Below are positions 47,556 through 55,710 of a stretch of 64,000 bases of DNA, in pieces. The first letter of the stretch is position 1. The number at the start of each line of letters is the position of its first letter. Source of the DNA: Corynebacterium provencense (GTDB taxonomy: Bacteria; Actinomycetota; Actinomycetes; Mycobacteriales; Mycobacteriaceae); assembly GCA_900049755.1 (NCBI GenBank), contig LT160592.1, positions 1,009,895-1,073,894 of the forward strand, written 5' to 3'. Under the pieces are notes generated by a model, which did no database searches, was not told where the DNA came from, and saw nothing but the letters and a program-made list of their open reading frames with translations. The position numbers and the translations under genes are program-made.

Positions 47556-48947
47556 TCAGAACGAACCGTCAATGTCCGTGACGACAACGACCTTCTGGTT
47601 CACGAACTCCTTGATACCCAGGTCAATCAACTCATGACCGTAACCGGAGTGCTTGACACCACCGAACGGGATATCCGCCTTCACACCCGTGGGCTGGTTG
47701 ATGTACACCATGCCCGTGTCGATACGACGGGCGACCTTACGCGCCCGCTCAATATCAGTGGAGAACACCGACCCACCCAGACCGAACGGAGTGTCATTGG
47801 CGATACGCACCGCATCATCAGTGTCAGCGGCACGGTAGAGCTGGGTCACCGGACCGAAGAACTCCGTCTGCGAGGTCACCGACCCCTCCGCAATGTCGGT
47901 GATCAGCACCGGGCGGACGAACGCACCCTGCTCAGGCACCGGCGCACCGATGGTCTCCACCGTCGCACCCTCGGCCCGGGCAGCCTCGATCTGGGCCAGC
48001 ACATCATCGGCGGCCTTCTGCGACGACAACGGTGCCAGCGTCGTCGCCGGATCCGTCGGATCACCGGCGACCAGGGCGGCGACGTGCTTCTTGTACTCGG
48101 CGAGGAACTGGTCGTACACCGCGTCGACGACGATCAGACGCTTCGACGACACGCACACCTGACCGGCGTTCCAGTGCCGGCCGAACGCGGCCCACCGGGC
48201 AGCCTTGTCGACCTCGGCGTCGTCGAGGACGACGAACGCGTCGGCACCGCCGAGTTCCAGGGTGGACTTCTTCAGGTACTTCGCCGCGGTGGCGGCCACC
48301 GCAGCCCCCGCACCCTCCGACCCGGTCAGGGCCACACCGCGGACCCGCGGGTCCGACAGGATCTGGTCGGTGGCGTCGTGGGCGGCGAAGACGTTGGTCA
48401 GAACTCCTTCCGGGGCCCCGGCCTGCCGGAACAGGTCGACCATCCGCAGGGCGGACTGGGGGACGTTGGAGGCGTGCTTGAGGATGACGGTGTTGCCGGC
48501 CAGGGTCTGCGGCGCGGAGATGCGCACGACCTGGTAGTAGGGGAAGTTCCAGGGCTCCACCGCGTAGAGCACGCCGAGGGGGTCGTTGACCAGGGCGACG
48601 TCCTGGTCGCCGAAGCCTTCGGCCGGCAGGTAGCGGGGGGCGAGGTGGGAGGCGCCGTAGCGGGAGTAGTACTCCAGGATCCCGGCGGACAGTTCGACCT
48701 CGGCTTCGGCTTCGCCGATGAGCTTGCCCATTTCCAGGGTCAGGGTTTCGGCGTAGTCGTGCTTGTTGTCGCGCAGGATCTGGGCGGCTTTGGCGAGCAC
48801 GGCGGCGCGTTGTTCGACCGGGGTCGTCGACCAGGTGTGGAAGGTCGCGTCGGCGGTGGTGATCGCCGCGTCGATGTCCTCGGCGGTGGCGGTGTCGAAG
48901 GTCTTGACGACCTCACCGGTGTAGGGATTGGTGGTTGCGTAGGCCAC
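47556..48947 (-). CDS. NAD(P)-dependent succinate-semialdehyde dehydrogenase type enzyme
   Basis: A 463-residue aldehyde dehydrogenase. It has [35 protein letters not shown], a catalytic cysteine in NAGQVCVSSKRL, EFFGPVTQLYRAAD and IPFGGVKHSGYG. The [18 protein letters not shown] variant is typical of short succinate-semialdehyde dehydrogenases. It is a relative of the gene at 10086-11474. Its likely role is oxidation of succinate semialdehyde or a similar aldehyde to the acid. Downstream are the tandem repeats and hairpin described separately. Confidence 0.85.
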   Translation of the reverse strand: MAYATTNPYTGEVVKTFDTATAEDIDAAITTADATFHTWSTTPVEQRAAVLAKAAQILRDNKHDYAETLTLEMGKLIGEAEAEVELSAGILEYYSRYGASHLAPRYLPAEGFGDQDVALVNDPLGVLYAVEPWNFPYYQVVRISAPQTLAGNTVILKHASNVPQSALRMVDLFRQAGAPEGVLTNVFAAHDATDQILSDPRVRGVALTGSEGAGAAVAATAAKYLKKSTLELGGADAFVVLDDAEVDKAARWAAFGRHWNAGQVCVSSKRLIVVDAVYDQFLAEYKKHVAALVAGDPTDPATTLAPLSSQKAADDVLAQIEAARAEGATVETIGAPVPEQGAFVRPVLITDIAEGSVTSQTEFFGPVTQLYRAADTDDAVRIANDTPFGLGGSVFSTDIERARKVARRIDTGMVYINQPTGVKADIPFGGVKHSGYGHELIDLGIKEFVNQKVVVVTDIDGSF

Positions 48948-49042
48948 TTCTGCGGTCCTTTCGCTCGGGAGCTCTTGTCACTGTCCGAGGTTAGGTCCAC
49001 CTGTGGCATTCGTGCCCGGTGATGTTGCACACATACAGGTCA

Positions 49043-49074
49043 GCCCGCCTTCCCCGGTGTCGGGGGAGGCGGGC
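49043..49074 (-). terminator. terminator hairpin after rpsT
   Basis: GCCCGCCTTCCCC / GGGGGAGGCGGGC with a GGTGTC loop: a 13-bp stem with one wobble, located just downstream of rpsT on the minus strand. Confidence 0.7.
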
Positions 49075-49111
49075 CGGGCGGTGGACGCTGTCGCGTTCCG
49101 GTGCCGGAAAC

Positions 49112-49381
49112 CTACTTGGCGGCCAGCTTGTTGAAGGTGGCGGCCAGGCCGGACTTCTTGTTCGCGGCGTTGTTCTTGTGGATGACCTTCTTGGTCGCCG
49201 CCTTGTCGAAGAGACGCGTGGCGACACGCAGCTGCTTCTCGGCACCTTCGACGTCACCGGCCTCGACGAGAGCGTGGAACTTGCGGGTCTCGGTGTGCAG
49301 GCGTGAACGGACTGCCTGGTTACGACGGCGGGCGATCTCGTTGGTGAGGACGCGCTTCTTCTGCTGCTTGATGTTTGCCAC
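49112..49381 (-). CDS. rpsT: 30S ribosomal protein S20
   Basis: An 89-residue bS20, starting at GTG 49381 (VANIKQQKKRVLTNEIARRRNQAVRSRL), with the C-terminal HKNNAANKKSGLAATFNKLA. It is highly basic and mostly helical, and binds 16S rRNA early in 30S assembly. In related genomes rpsT sits next to holA on the opposite strand; here about 10 kb of accessory genes separates them. A TAAGAT -10-like hexamer lies at 49529-49534 on the minus strand. Confidence 0.96.
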   Translation of the reverse strand: MANIKQQKKRVLTNEIARRRNQAVRSRLHTETRKFHALVEAGDVEGAEKQLRVATRLFDKAATKKVIHKNNAANKKSGLAATFNKLAAK

Positions 49382-49601
49382 GGGGAATACCTCTTCCTGA
49401 ACGGTGGAAATGCGGAATCGTTCGCCACTTCCGTGCGGGCCAGCCGCAGTCACGGTCTCTGACACCCGGCCCAAGGTCCTGCCGGGTGCGGTGACTGCGC
49501 CACGCACGGTCGCGGGTCAACCTGGGAGATCTTACACGTCGGGGACGCCGCTACCTAACCGACCTCACCGACCCAACGGGTCGATCCGGAGAGGACGGGT
49601 C

Positions 49602-50225
49602 TCACGACCACACCCCCGAGCACCCCCGCCGCCAGGAGCCGACCAGGTGGGTGTCGACGATCCCCACCGCCTCCATGAGGGCGAACATTGTCGTCGGTCC
49701 CACAAACGTGAATCCGCGTCTCTTGAGCTCCCGGGCGAGCGCGACGGACTCCGGCGAGGAGGTGGGGATCTCCGCCAGTGTCACGGGGGCCGGTGTCGTC
49801 GCCGGCCGGAAGGACCAGACCAGGGACGCGAGATCGCTGCCGTCGGCGCTGTCACCGTCCCTCATGGCGACGGTGGCGCGGGCGTTTCCCACCGTGGCGA
49901 GGATCTTGCGCCTGTTGCGCACGATCGTGGCGTCCTCCATGAGCCGTTCCACGTCGGCGTCGGTGAACGCGGCGACGCGGTCCGGGGCGAAGTCCGCGAA
50001 CGCCGCGCGGAACGCCGGGCGTTTGCGCAGTATCGTCGCCCAGCTCAGCCCGGACTGGAACGCTTCGAGGCTCAGCCGCTCGAACATGCCCTGTTCGGAG
50101 GTCACGGGCATGCCCCATTCGGTGTCGTAGTAGTCACGCAGCAGCGGGTCCGAGGACGCCCAGGTGGGGCGGGCGCGTCCGTCAGCCCCGGTGACGAGGT
50201 CGGAGCCGGGCCCACTGTCAGGCAC
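49602..50225 (-). CDS. tag: DNA-3-methyladenine glycosylase I
   Basis: A 207-residue HhH-superfamily glycosylase that removes 3-methyladenine. It has DPLLRDYYDTEWGMPV, the SWATILRKRPAFRAAFADF core, FVGPTTMFALMEAVGIVDTHLVGSWRRGC near the end. The C-terminal zinc ligands (His in DTHL, Cys in RRGC) are present. The N-terminal Cys and the His of the usual YHDEEWG motif appear replaced (WASSDP, YYDTEWG), so zinc binding may be lost. GTG 50225 overlaps the alkB stop by 8 bp. It belongs to an alkylation-repair operon. Confidence 0.88.
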   Translation of the reverse strand: MPDSGPGSDLVTGADGRARPTWASSDPLLRDYYDTEWGMPVTSEQGMFERLSLEAFQSGLSWATILRKRPAFRAAFADFAPDRVAAFTDADVERLMEDATIVRNRRKILATVGNARATVAMRDGDSADGSDLASLVWSFRPATTPAPVTLAEIPTSSPESVALARELKRRGFTFVGPTTMFALMEAVGIVDTHLVGSWRRGCSGVWS

Positions 50226-50883
50226 GGGCCAGTCCCGTCTCCCGCAGCGTGATGTTGAGGCGACCGGTGACACCGCACCCCTGCGGAGCGGTGCCGTCGA
50301 ACACCTTCGGGACGCCGTGGAAGTTCCACCTGGCAGGACCACCGAAGATGAAGACGTCTCCGGACCGCAGTTCCACATCCGTGTAGGGCCTGGACCGGGA
50401 GTCGGCGTTGCCGAAACGGAACCTGCAGGTGTCACCGATCGACAGGGAGACGACCGGGGCAGGAGAAGTTTCGTCTGAGTCCCGGTGCATGCCCATCGTC
50501 GCTCCCGGGCCGTAGAGGTTGGCCAGCAGGGTGTCCGGTGTGTACGAGGCGTCGCCGGTGACCTGGCGTCCCACCGTCACGGCCCAGTCCGGGACGGGGA
50601 GAACGGGGGCGTTGTTGACGTCGGTGGCCCTCCTGGAGAAACCGCCGCCGGCCCAGTGCCAGCCCAGGGAGAGCATCTCCACACTCATCTGGCCCGACCC
50701 GTAGCGGGGACGCCGCGGAGGTACGGGCCCGGAGGCCCACCGACGGTACTGCCCGGCGATCCACTGCTGCTGGTGGACGGTCAGCCACCCGGGCAGCAGG
50801 ACCGCGCCGGCGGGCAGCTCAACCGGCTGCCTGGGGGGCTCCGGCAGTTCGAACAGGGGTTCCGGGAAGTGGCGTGACGTCAC
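50218..50883 (-). CDS. alkB: alpha-ketoglutarate-dependent dioxygenase AlkB
   Basis: A 221-residue Fe(II)/2-oxoglutarate oxygenase that reverses N1-methyladenine and N3-methylcytosine damage. It has the iron ligands H133 and D135 in MHRDSDE, H189 in WNFHGV, and the 2-oxoglutarate-binding RLNITLR (208-214). GTG 50883 lies 3 nt after the upstream PemK-like gene and the stop overlaps tag, so the three are one operon. Confidence 0.92.
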   Translation of the reverse strand: MTSRHFPEPLFELPEPPRQPVELPAGAVLLPGWLTVHQQQWIAGQYRRWASGPVPPRRPRYGSGQMSVEMLSLGWHWAGGGFSRRATDVNNAPVLPVPDWAVTVGRQVTGDASYTPDTLLANLYGPGATMGMHRDSDETSPAPVVSLSIGDTCRFRFGNADSRSRPYTDVELRSGDVFIFGGPARWNFHGVPKVFDGTAPQGCGVTGRLNITLRETGLARA

Positions 50884-50886
50884 CGG

Positions 50887-51462
50887 TCAGGACCACCCGT
50901 GCCGGTTACGCAGCTCGGCGGCGATCCGGTCGTAACGACGTTCCGGCATGAACACTCCCCGCCGCTGGATCCTGGCTTCGGGGATCTCGACGATCTTGTC
51001 GACCCTCACCCAGCACTTGTTGCCCTTCGGGTCCCACAGTCCTGTTCCGATGGGCACCCAGTTGCTCTCCGCACGGTGTTCGGGGTTGGAGCTGATGAGC
51101 ATGCCGAGCAGGGTGTGGTGCTCATTCCTGCCGACGATGAGACATGCCCTGAGTTCGGGTTCGGCGTCCCTGCCCTTCACCACCCGGAACCACACCACCT
51201 CTCCGGGGTCGACCTGGCCGTCCATGTCCGGTGCGTAGATCACCGGACGGTTCATCGAGCTGGTCGGTACGGTCACGGTGATCTGGTTGTCCTCACGGTC
51301 CAGAGGTGCGCGGTCGGAAAGCCCCAGGTTGGCGTGGAGTTCGTCTATGCCTTCGTCAAGGTGGCCGCGGTGGTGGAAGTGCCGGTCCAGGAAGCGGCTG
51401 AAGAGGCGGACCGGGTTGGTGTAGGTGGTGGAGGACTCCGGCATGGGGTTCATGGTAGTCAC
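50887..51462 (-). CDS. PemK/MazF-like protein (Rv2405-type)
   Basis: A 191-residue protein with a PemK/MazF-like beta-barrel in its second half (GEVVWFRVVKGRDAEPELRACLIVGRN, LLGMLISSNPEH, WVRVDKIVEIPEARIQRRG). It has an N-terminal extension and no adjacent antitoxin gene. The position divergent from lepA matches the conserved Rv2405-type family of Mycobacterium, so it is likely a core protein rather than a classical toxin. The start may be GTG 51462 or ATG 51453. It heads the alkB-tag operon. Confidence 0.75.
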   Translation of the reverse strand: MTTMNPMPESSTTYTNPVRLFSRFLDRHFHHRGHLDEGIDELHANLGLSDRAPLDREDNQITVTVPTSSMNRPVIYAPDMDGQVDPGEVVWFRVVKGRDAEPELRACLIVGRNEHHTLLGMLISSNPEHRAESNWVPIGTGLWDPKGNKCWVRVDKIVEIPEARIQRRGVFMPERRYDRIAAELRNRHGWS

Positions 51463-51708
51463 ACCGTTGCCGTCTGTCCTGCCGTTACCCGGCGGTCGTG
51501 GCTGTGGTCTGTGTGGTGCTGTGTGCTGTGGTCTGTGCTGCGCTCGGAGCGGCAGGGATGCGCGCGCATCCGGGGAGGAGCGGTGGGCGGCGGGTTGGTA
51601 GGCTCAACCTGATATCCACCCGTCCGGCAGAGCCCGTCGGACGGGACACGCCCCGCCGGTGCGGTCAGAGGCCGGAGCGGGGGCAGCGCATCACCCAGGA
51701 GGACCCGC
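51463..51708. promoter_or_regulatory. divergent region with 16-bp palindrome and lepA promoter
   Basis: Contains TG/CTGTG-rich low-complexity sequence (51500-51545) and the perfect palindrome GGATGCGCGCGCATCC (51556-51571). A TAGGCT -10-like hexamer at 51599-51604 leaves a leader of about 100 nt before lepA. The AGGAGG ribosome site precedes ATG 51709. The palindrome is placed to act as an operator for either direction. Confidence 0.45.
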
Positions 51709-53559
51709 ATGGCGCCGAAGCAGCAGAATTACGCACTGGAGACGTTCACCGAGCCGAGCCGTATCCGCAACTTCTGCATCATCGCCCACATCGACCACGG
51801 GAAATCGACTCTGGCTGACCGGATTCTGCAGCTCTCCGGGGTGATCGAGGAACGTGACATGCGCGACCAGTACCTCGACAACATGGACATCGAACGTGAA
51901 CGCGGCATCACCATCAAGGCGCAGAACCTGCGCCTGCCCTGGGTCCCGCGCTCGGGCCCGCACAAGGGCGAGCAGCTGGTGATGCACCTGATCGACACTC
52001 CCGGCCATGTGGACTTCACCTACGAGGTCTCCCGCGCCCTCGAGGCGTGTGAAGGTGCGATCCTGCTGGTGGACGCCGCACAGGGCATCGAGGCGCAGAC
52101 ACTGGCGAACCTGTACCTGGCCATGGACAAGGACCTGGAGATCATCCCGGTCCTCAACAAGATCGACCTGCCCGCCGCGGACCCGGACAAGTACTCCCTG
52201 GAGATCGCGAACATCATCGGCTGTGAGCCTGAGGATGTGCTGCGGATCTCCGCGAAGACAGGGGAGGGGATCCCGGCGCTGCTGGACAAGGTCTGTGAGC
52301 TGGTCCCCGCCCCGGGTGGGGATGAGGACGCCCCGGCCCGGGCACTGATCTTCGATTCCGTGTACGACATCTTCCGTGGAGTGGTGACCTACATCAGGGT
52401 CGTGGACGGAAAACTGGAGCCCCGCCAGAAGATCACGATGATGTCCACGGGCTCCACGCACGAGGCACTGGAGATCGGTGTGGTCTCCCCGCAGCCGACG
52501 AAGGCGAAGGGTCTTGGAGTGGGGGAGGTGGGCTACATCATCACCGGGGTCAAGGATGTGCGCCAGTCGAAGGTGGGTGACACGGTCACCACGGAGAAGA
52601 ACGGCGCCACCGAGCCACTGAAGGGCTACGCCGAGCCGACGCCGATGGTGTACTCGGGCCTGTTCCCGGTATCCGCCGACCAGTACCCGGACCTGCGCGA
52701 AGCCATCGAGAAACTGCAGCTCAATGACGCCTCGCTCACGTTCGAGCCGGAGACGTCAACTGCCCTGGGGTTCGGGTTCCGCTGTGGTTTCCTGGGACTG
52801 TTGCACATGGAGATCACGAGGGACCGTCTGGAGCGGGAGTTCGACCTGGACCTGATCTCGACTGCGCCGAGCGTGGTGTACAAGGTCGTCGCGGAGAACG
52901 GCGATGTGCTGCACGTGCAGAACCCGTCGGACTGGCCGGAGGGCAAGATCAAGGAAGTCTACGAGCCGATGGTCAACATGACCATCATCGTGCCGGAGGA
53001 GTTCCTGGGCGGGGTGATGACCCTGTGCCAGGAAAAGCGCGGGCAGATGAAGAACATGGACTTCTTGTCCACTGACCGGGTGGAGCTGCGCTACTACATC
53101 CCGATGGGGGAGATCATCTTCGACTTCTTCGACATGCTGAAGTCGCGGACGAAGGGCTATGCCTCGCTGAACTACGAGGAGGACGGGGAGCAGCTGGCCG
53201 ACCTAGTGAAGGTGGACATCCTGCTGCAGGGGGAGCCGGTGGACGCCTTCGCCGCGATTGTGCACCGTGACAATGCGCTGCACTACGGCAACAAGATGAC
53301 GAAGAAGCTCAAGGAGCTGATCCCCCGCCAGCAGTTCGAGGTGCCGGTGCAGGCGGCCATCGGGTCGAAGATCATCTCGCGTACGAACATCCGCGCGTTG
53401 CGTAAGGATGTGCTCTCGAAGTGCTACGGCGGTGATATCTCCCGCAAGAAAAAGCTGCTGGAAAAGCAGAAGGAAGGCAAGAAGCGTATGAAGGCCATCG
53501 GGTCGGTGTCAGTGCCGCAGGAGGCTTTTGTGGCTGCTCTGAGTACGGATGAGGGTTAG
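51709..53559 (+). CDS. lepA: elongation factor 4
   Basis: A 616-residue translational GTPase that back-translocates ribosomes. It has the P-loop [42 protein letters not shown], and the LepA-specific C-terminus ([67 protein letters not shown]). Length is that of the family. The AGGAGG site is ideally spaced. After it, conserved synteny ends and transposon debris begins. Confidence 0.97.
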   Translation: MAPKQQNYALETFTEPSRIRNFCIIAHIDHGKSTLADRILQLSGVIEERDMRDQYLDNMDIERERGITIKAQNLRLPWVPRSGPHKGEQLVMHLIDTPGHVDFTYEVSRALEACEGAILLVDAAQGIEAQTLANLYLAMDKDLEIIPVLNKIDLPAADPDKYSLEIANIIGCEPEDVLRISAKTGEGIPALLDKVCELVPAPGGDEDAPARALIFDSVYDIFRGVVTYIRVVDGKLEPRQKITMMSTGSTHEALEIGVVSPQPTKAKGLGVGEVGYIITGVKDVRQSKVGDTVTTEKNGATEPLKGYAEPTPMVYSGLFPVSADQYPDLREAIEKLQLNDASLTFEPETSTALGFGFRCGFLGLLHMEITRDRLEREFDLDLISTAPSVVYKVVAENGDVLHVQNPSDWPEGKIKEVYEPMVNMTIIVPEEFLGGVMTLCQEKRGQMKNMDFLSTDRVELRYYIPMGEIIFDFFDMLKSRTKGYASLNYEEDGEQLADLVKVDILLQGEPVDAFAAIVHRDNALHYGNKMTKKLKELIPRQQFEVPVQAAIGSKIISRTNIRALRKDVLSKCYGGDISRKKKLLEKQKEGKKRMKAIGSVSVPQEAFVAALSTDEG

Positions 53560-53689
53560 CCCGGATAGTTCACAGGCTCGCACTCCAACCCACCTGAAAA
53601 ACTGAAGAAAGCGACCCTGACCTGCTATGATTCTCGGTGCCTAAGCCAGAGTACGAACAAGAACTGGATCACCTTCACAGCGCAAGACT

Positions 53690-55073
53690 GCCAACACCCG
53701 ACTCGACGTCACGATCCGCGGCCAGATCTGCTCCAACTCCGGAGTACAGCTACCCGCCGAACTCGCCTCCACCGTCGACACCACCGCAGTCCTCGACGAC
53801 CACCTCGCCGCCCTGGTCCCCGACACCGTGGAACACTCCGCAGGAACAGTTCTCACCAGTCTCGCCCTGCCACTGATCGGTCACTGATCGCCGGCGGCGA
53901 CGTGTCTGCGACATCAACCTTATCCGCCCACTGGCGGCGACCGGCATCATCACCACGTTGCCGTCCGGCCCCACCGTCCACCGCAGGATCCACCACCTCG
54001 CCGAGCACATCGCCACAGCTGAAACCGGGATCGACCGGGCAATGCGCACCCTAGGCGCCCGACCCCGGACCGCGATGGGCCCACCGAACCCCTGGTCACC
54101 GCTACCCCGACAGATCCGCTGCGCATCGACATCGACGCCACCTTGATGACAAGCCACTGTCAGGACAAGCGGAACGCCGAAAAGACGTGGAAGAAGGGCT
54201 ACGGCTTCCATCCCATGAACGTCTCCGCCGACTTCGGACCCGGACTCGGCGGTGAAGACCTGCTGATCCGTCCCCGACCCAGTGACGCCGGTGTCGGCAC
54301 TGCCGCCGACCACATCACCGCCGCTCGACGAGCTCCGACCGTACTGCCCGGGGCGGACAAAGGAGGACGGTGGACCCGCCGGATCCTGTTCCGCACCGAC
54401 ACCGGCGGCAAAGCCAAAGGATTCATCAACTACCTGCACACTCACAACGTCGGCTACTCGGTGGGCTTCGCGGTCAACCAGACCATGGGATCACCGGCAT
54501 CGACTCTTCCCGAGTCCGTCAGACGCGCGGTCATCCTGTCCGACAACGACCGGAAAGCTGCCGTACAGCGCACCGATAACATCGCCGCGGGAAAGATCAA
54601 CCCCCACGAGTTCGTCGCTGATCTCGATAAGTCCTATCTGGCCGACATCACCGGGCTGATCACCCTGAAAGACCACCACATCAAGCTCGCCGACTACCCC
54701 GATGATATGAGGGTCATCGTACGGGTGGAGTATCCCGCCGCCGGCTGCAACCTGCGGGTCACTGACGTCGATGGCCGCCGGGCCACCGCCTTTGCCACCA
54801 ATCAGCACGGTGACATCGCCACCTCAGATCTACGCCACCGGGCACGGGGGCGGTGTGAGCAGCAGATCCGGGACACCGAGGACACCGGGCTGTCGAAGAT
54901 GCCGCACCAGAGCTTCGATGCCAACCGAATCTGGTGTGCCACGGTGGTGCTAGGCGACGTGCCTGTCCCGCTGGTCGGGGATGCTCGGTGCCGACCCCGA
55001 AGCTCTGCAGGCAGTGAAGGTGGCAGCTTCGCTATGGCGCCGGGAGACCCGCACCCGCGGGCTAACCCTCTGA
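53690..55073 (+). pseudogene. decayed IS1380-family transposase
   Basis: Several frames are needed to read it. VQLPAELASTVDTTAVLDDHL is followed after a frameshift near 53890 by DINLIRPLAATGIITTLPSG, TVHRRIHHLAEHI. A further shift near 54090 leads to TDPLRIDIDATL, KGYGFHPMNVSADFG, GTAADHITAARRAP, VGYSVGFAVNQ. The last part (GMLGADPEALQAVKVAASLWRRETRTRGLTL) is again out of phase. The pattern (DATL...FHPL...AADH...YSVGF) is that of IS1380-type DDE transposases. Multiple shifts make it inactive. Clear terminal inverted repeats were not resolved. Confidence 0.78.
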
Positions 55074-55440
55074 CGGCACTCCGATCCCGGTGTCCCGGTC
55101 GTCGGCGAAGCACAGGTGGTGGTTGTGGGAGCCGAAGACGTGGCGGGCGAGGATCGGTTGCGTTGCGGCGCTGGTCACCCGGCATGCCCGGGCATTGACC
55201 GTCCGGTTTGATGAGGCGTTGGAGCACACCGCCACGTTGATCGCGGCGAACACCAGGATCAGGGCCTTGAGCTTCCCGTAGCCCACGGACCGGGTGAACT
55301 CCCACCCGACTGGCACCGCGCATCTGACATTCCGCCTGTATCTCCCCGCAGTACCGAAAGGTCCCCGGCCCCGACACCGGCACTGGGTCGATCACCAGCC
55401 GACCGGTCGAGTGCGCTTTCGGTAGAATCAGGCGCAAGTC
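55074..55440. other. degraded sequence between transposase remnant and DUF262 gene
   Basis: About 370 bp with open but unrecognised frames on both strands, such as a minus-strand 84-codon frame ending near 55062. None shows a recognisable motif or ribosome site. It is likely remnant mobile-element or prophage DNA. Confidence 0.35.
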
Positions 55441-55559
55441 AGCAGTGCGGGGGCAGGCTGAAGACCGCTCAGAGTCGACCCGTCAAAAATCCGGGCCGAC
55501 CGCCGCCGAAAATTGGCGTGCGGGAGCTGTGTGCGCTGATGGCGGGGTCGGCGTTGCGC

Positions 55560-55592
55560 CTTCATCGCACGCACATCCGCTGGTAGAATTAG
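55560..55592 (+). promoter_or_regulatory. candidate promoter of the DUF262/HNH gene
   Basis: An extended -10 element, TGGTAGAAT, lies within CCGCTGGTAGAATTAGCGG, whose ends (CCGCT/AGCGG) form an inverted repeat. It is about 125 bp upstream of the gene, and the leader in between has no other ORF. Confidence 0.4.
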
Positions 55593-55710
55593 CGGTGTAC
55601 ATGGGAGCCGGTCGCACTGTCTTCTTGCGTCAAGACCTGATCGCGTCATTCGCAGTGCCGCGAACGTAGCGGATCGTTCCTGACCGCGCGCGTAGTGGAA
55701 GTGAGTATCG

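Noticed and set aside
50887..51462. Classical MazEF toxin-antitoxin pair
   Set aside because: No antitoxin-like small ORF lies on either side; the conserved position beside lepA points to a core family protein.
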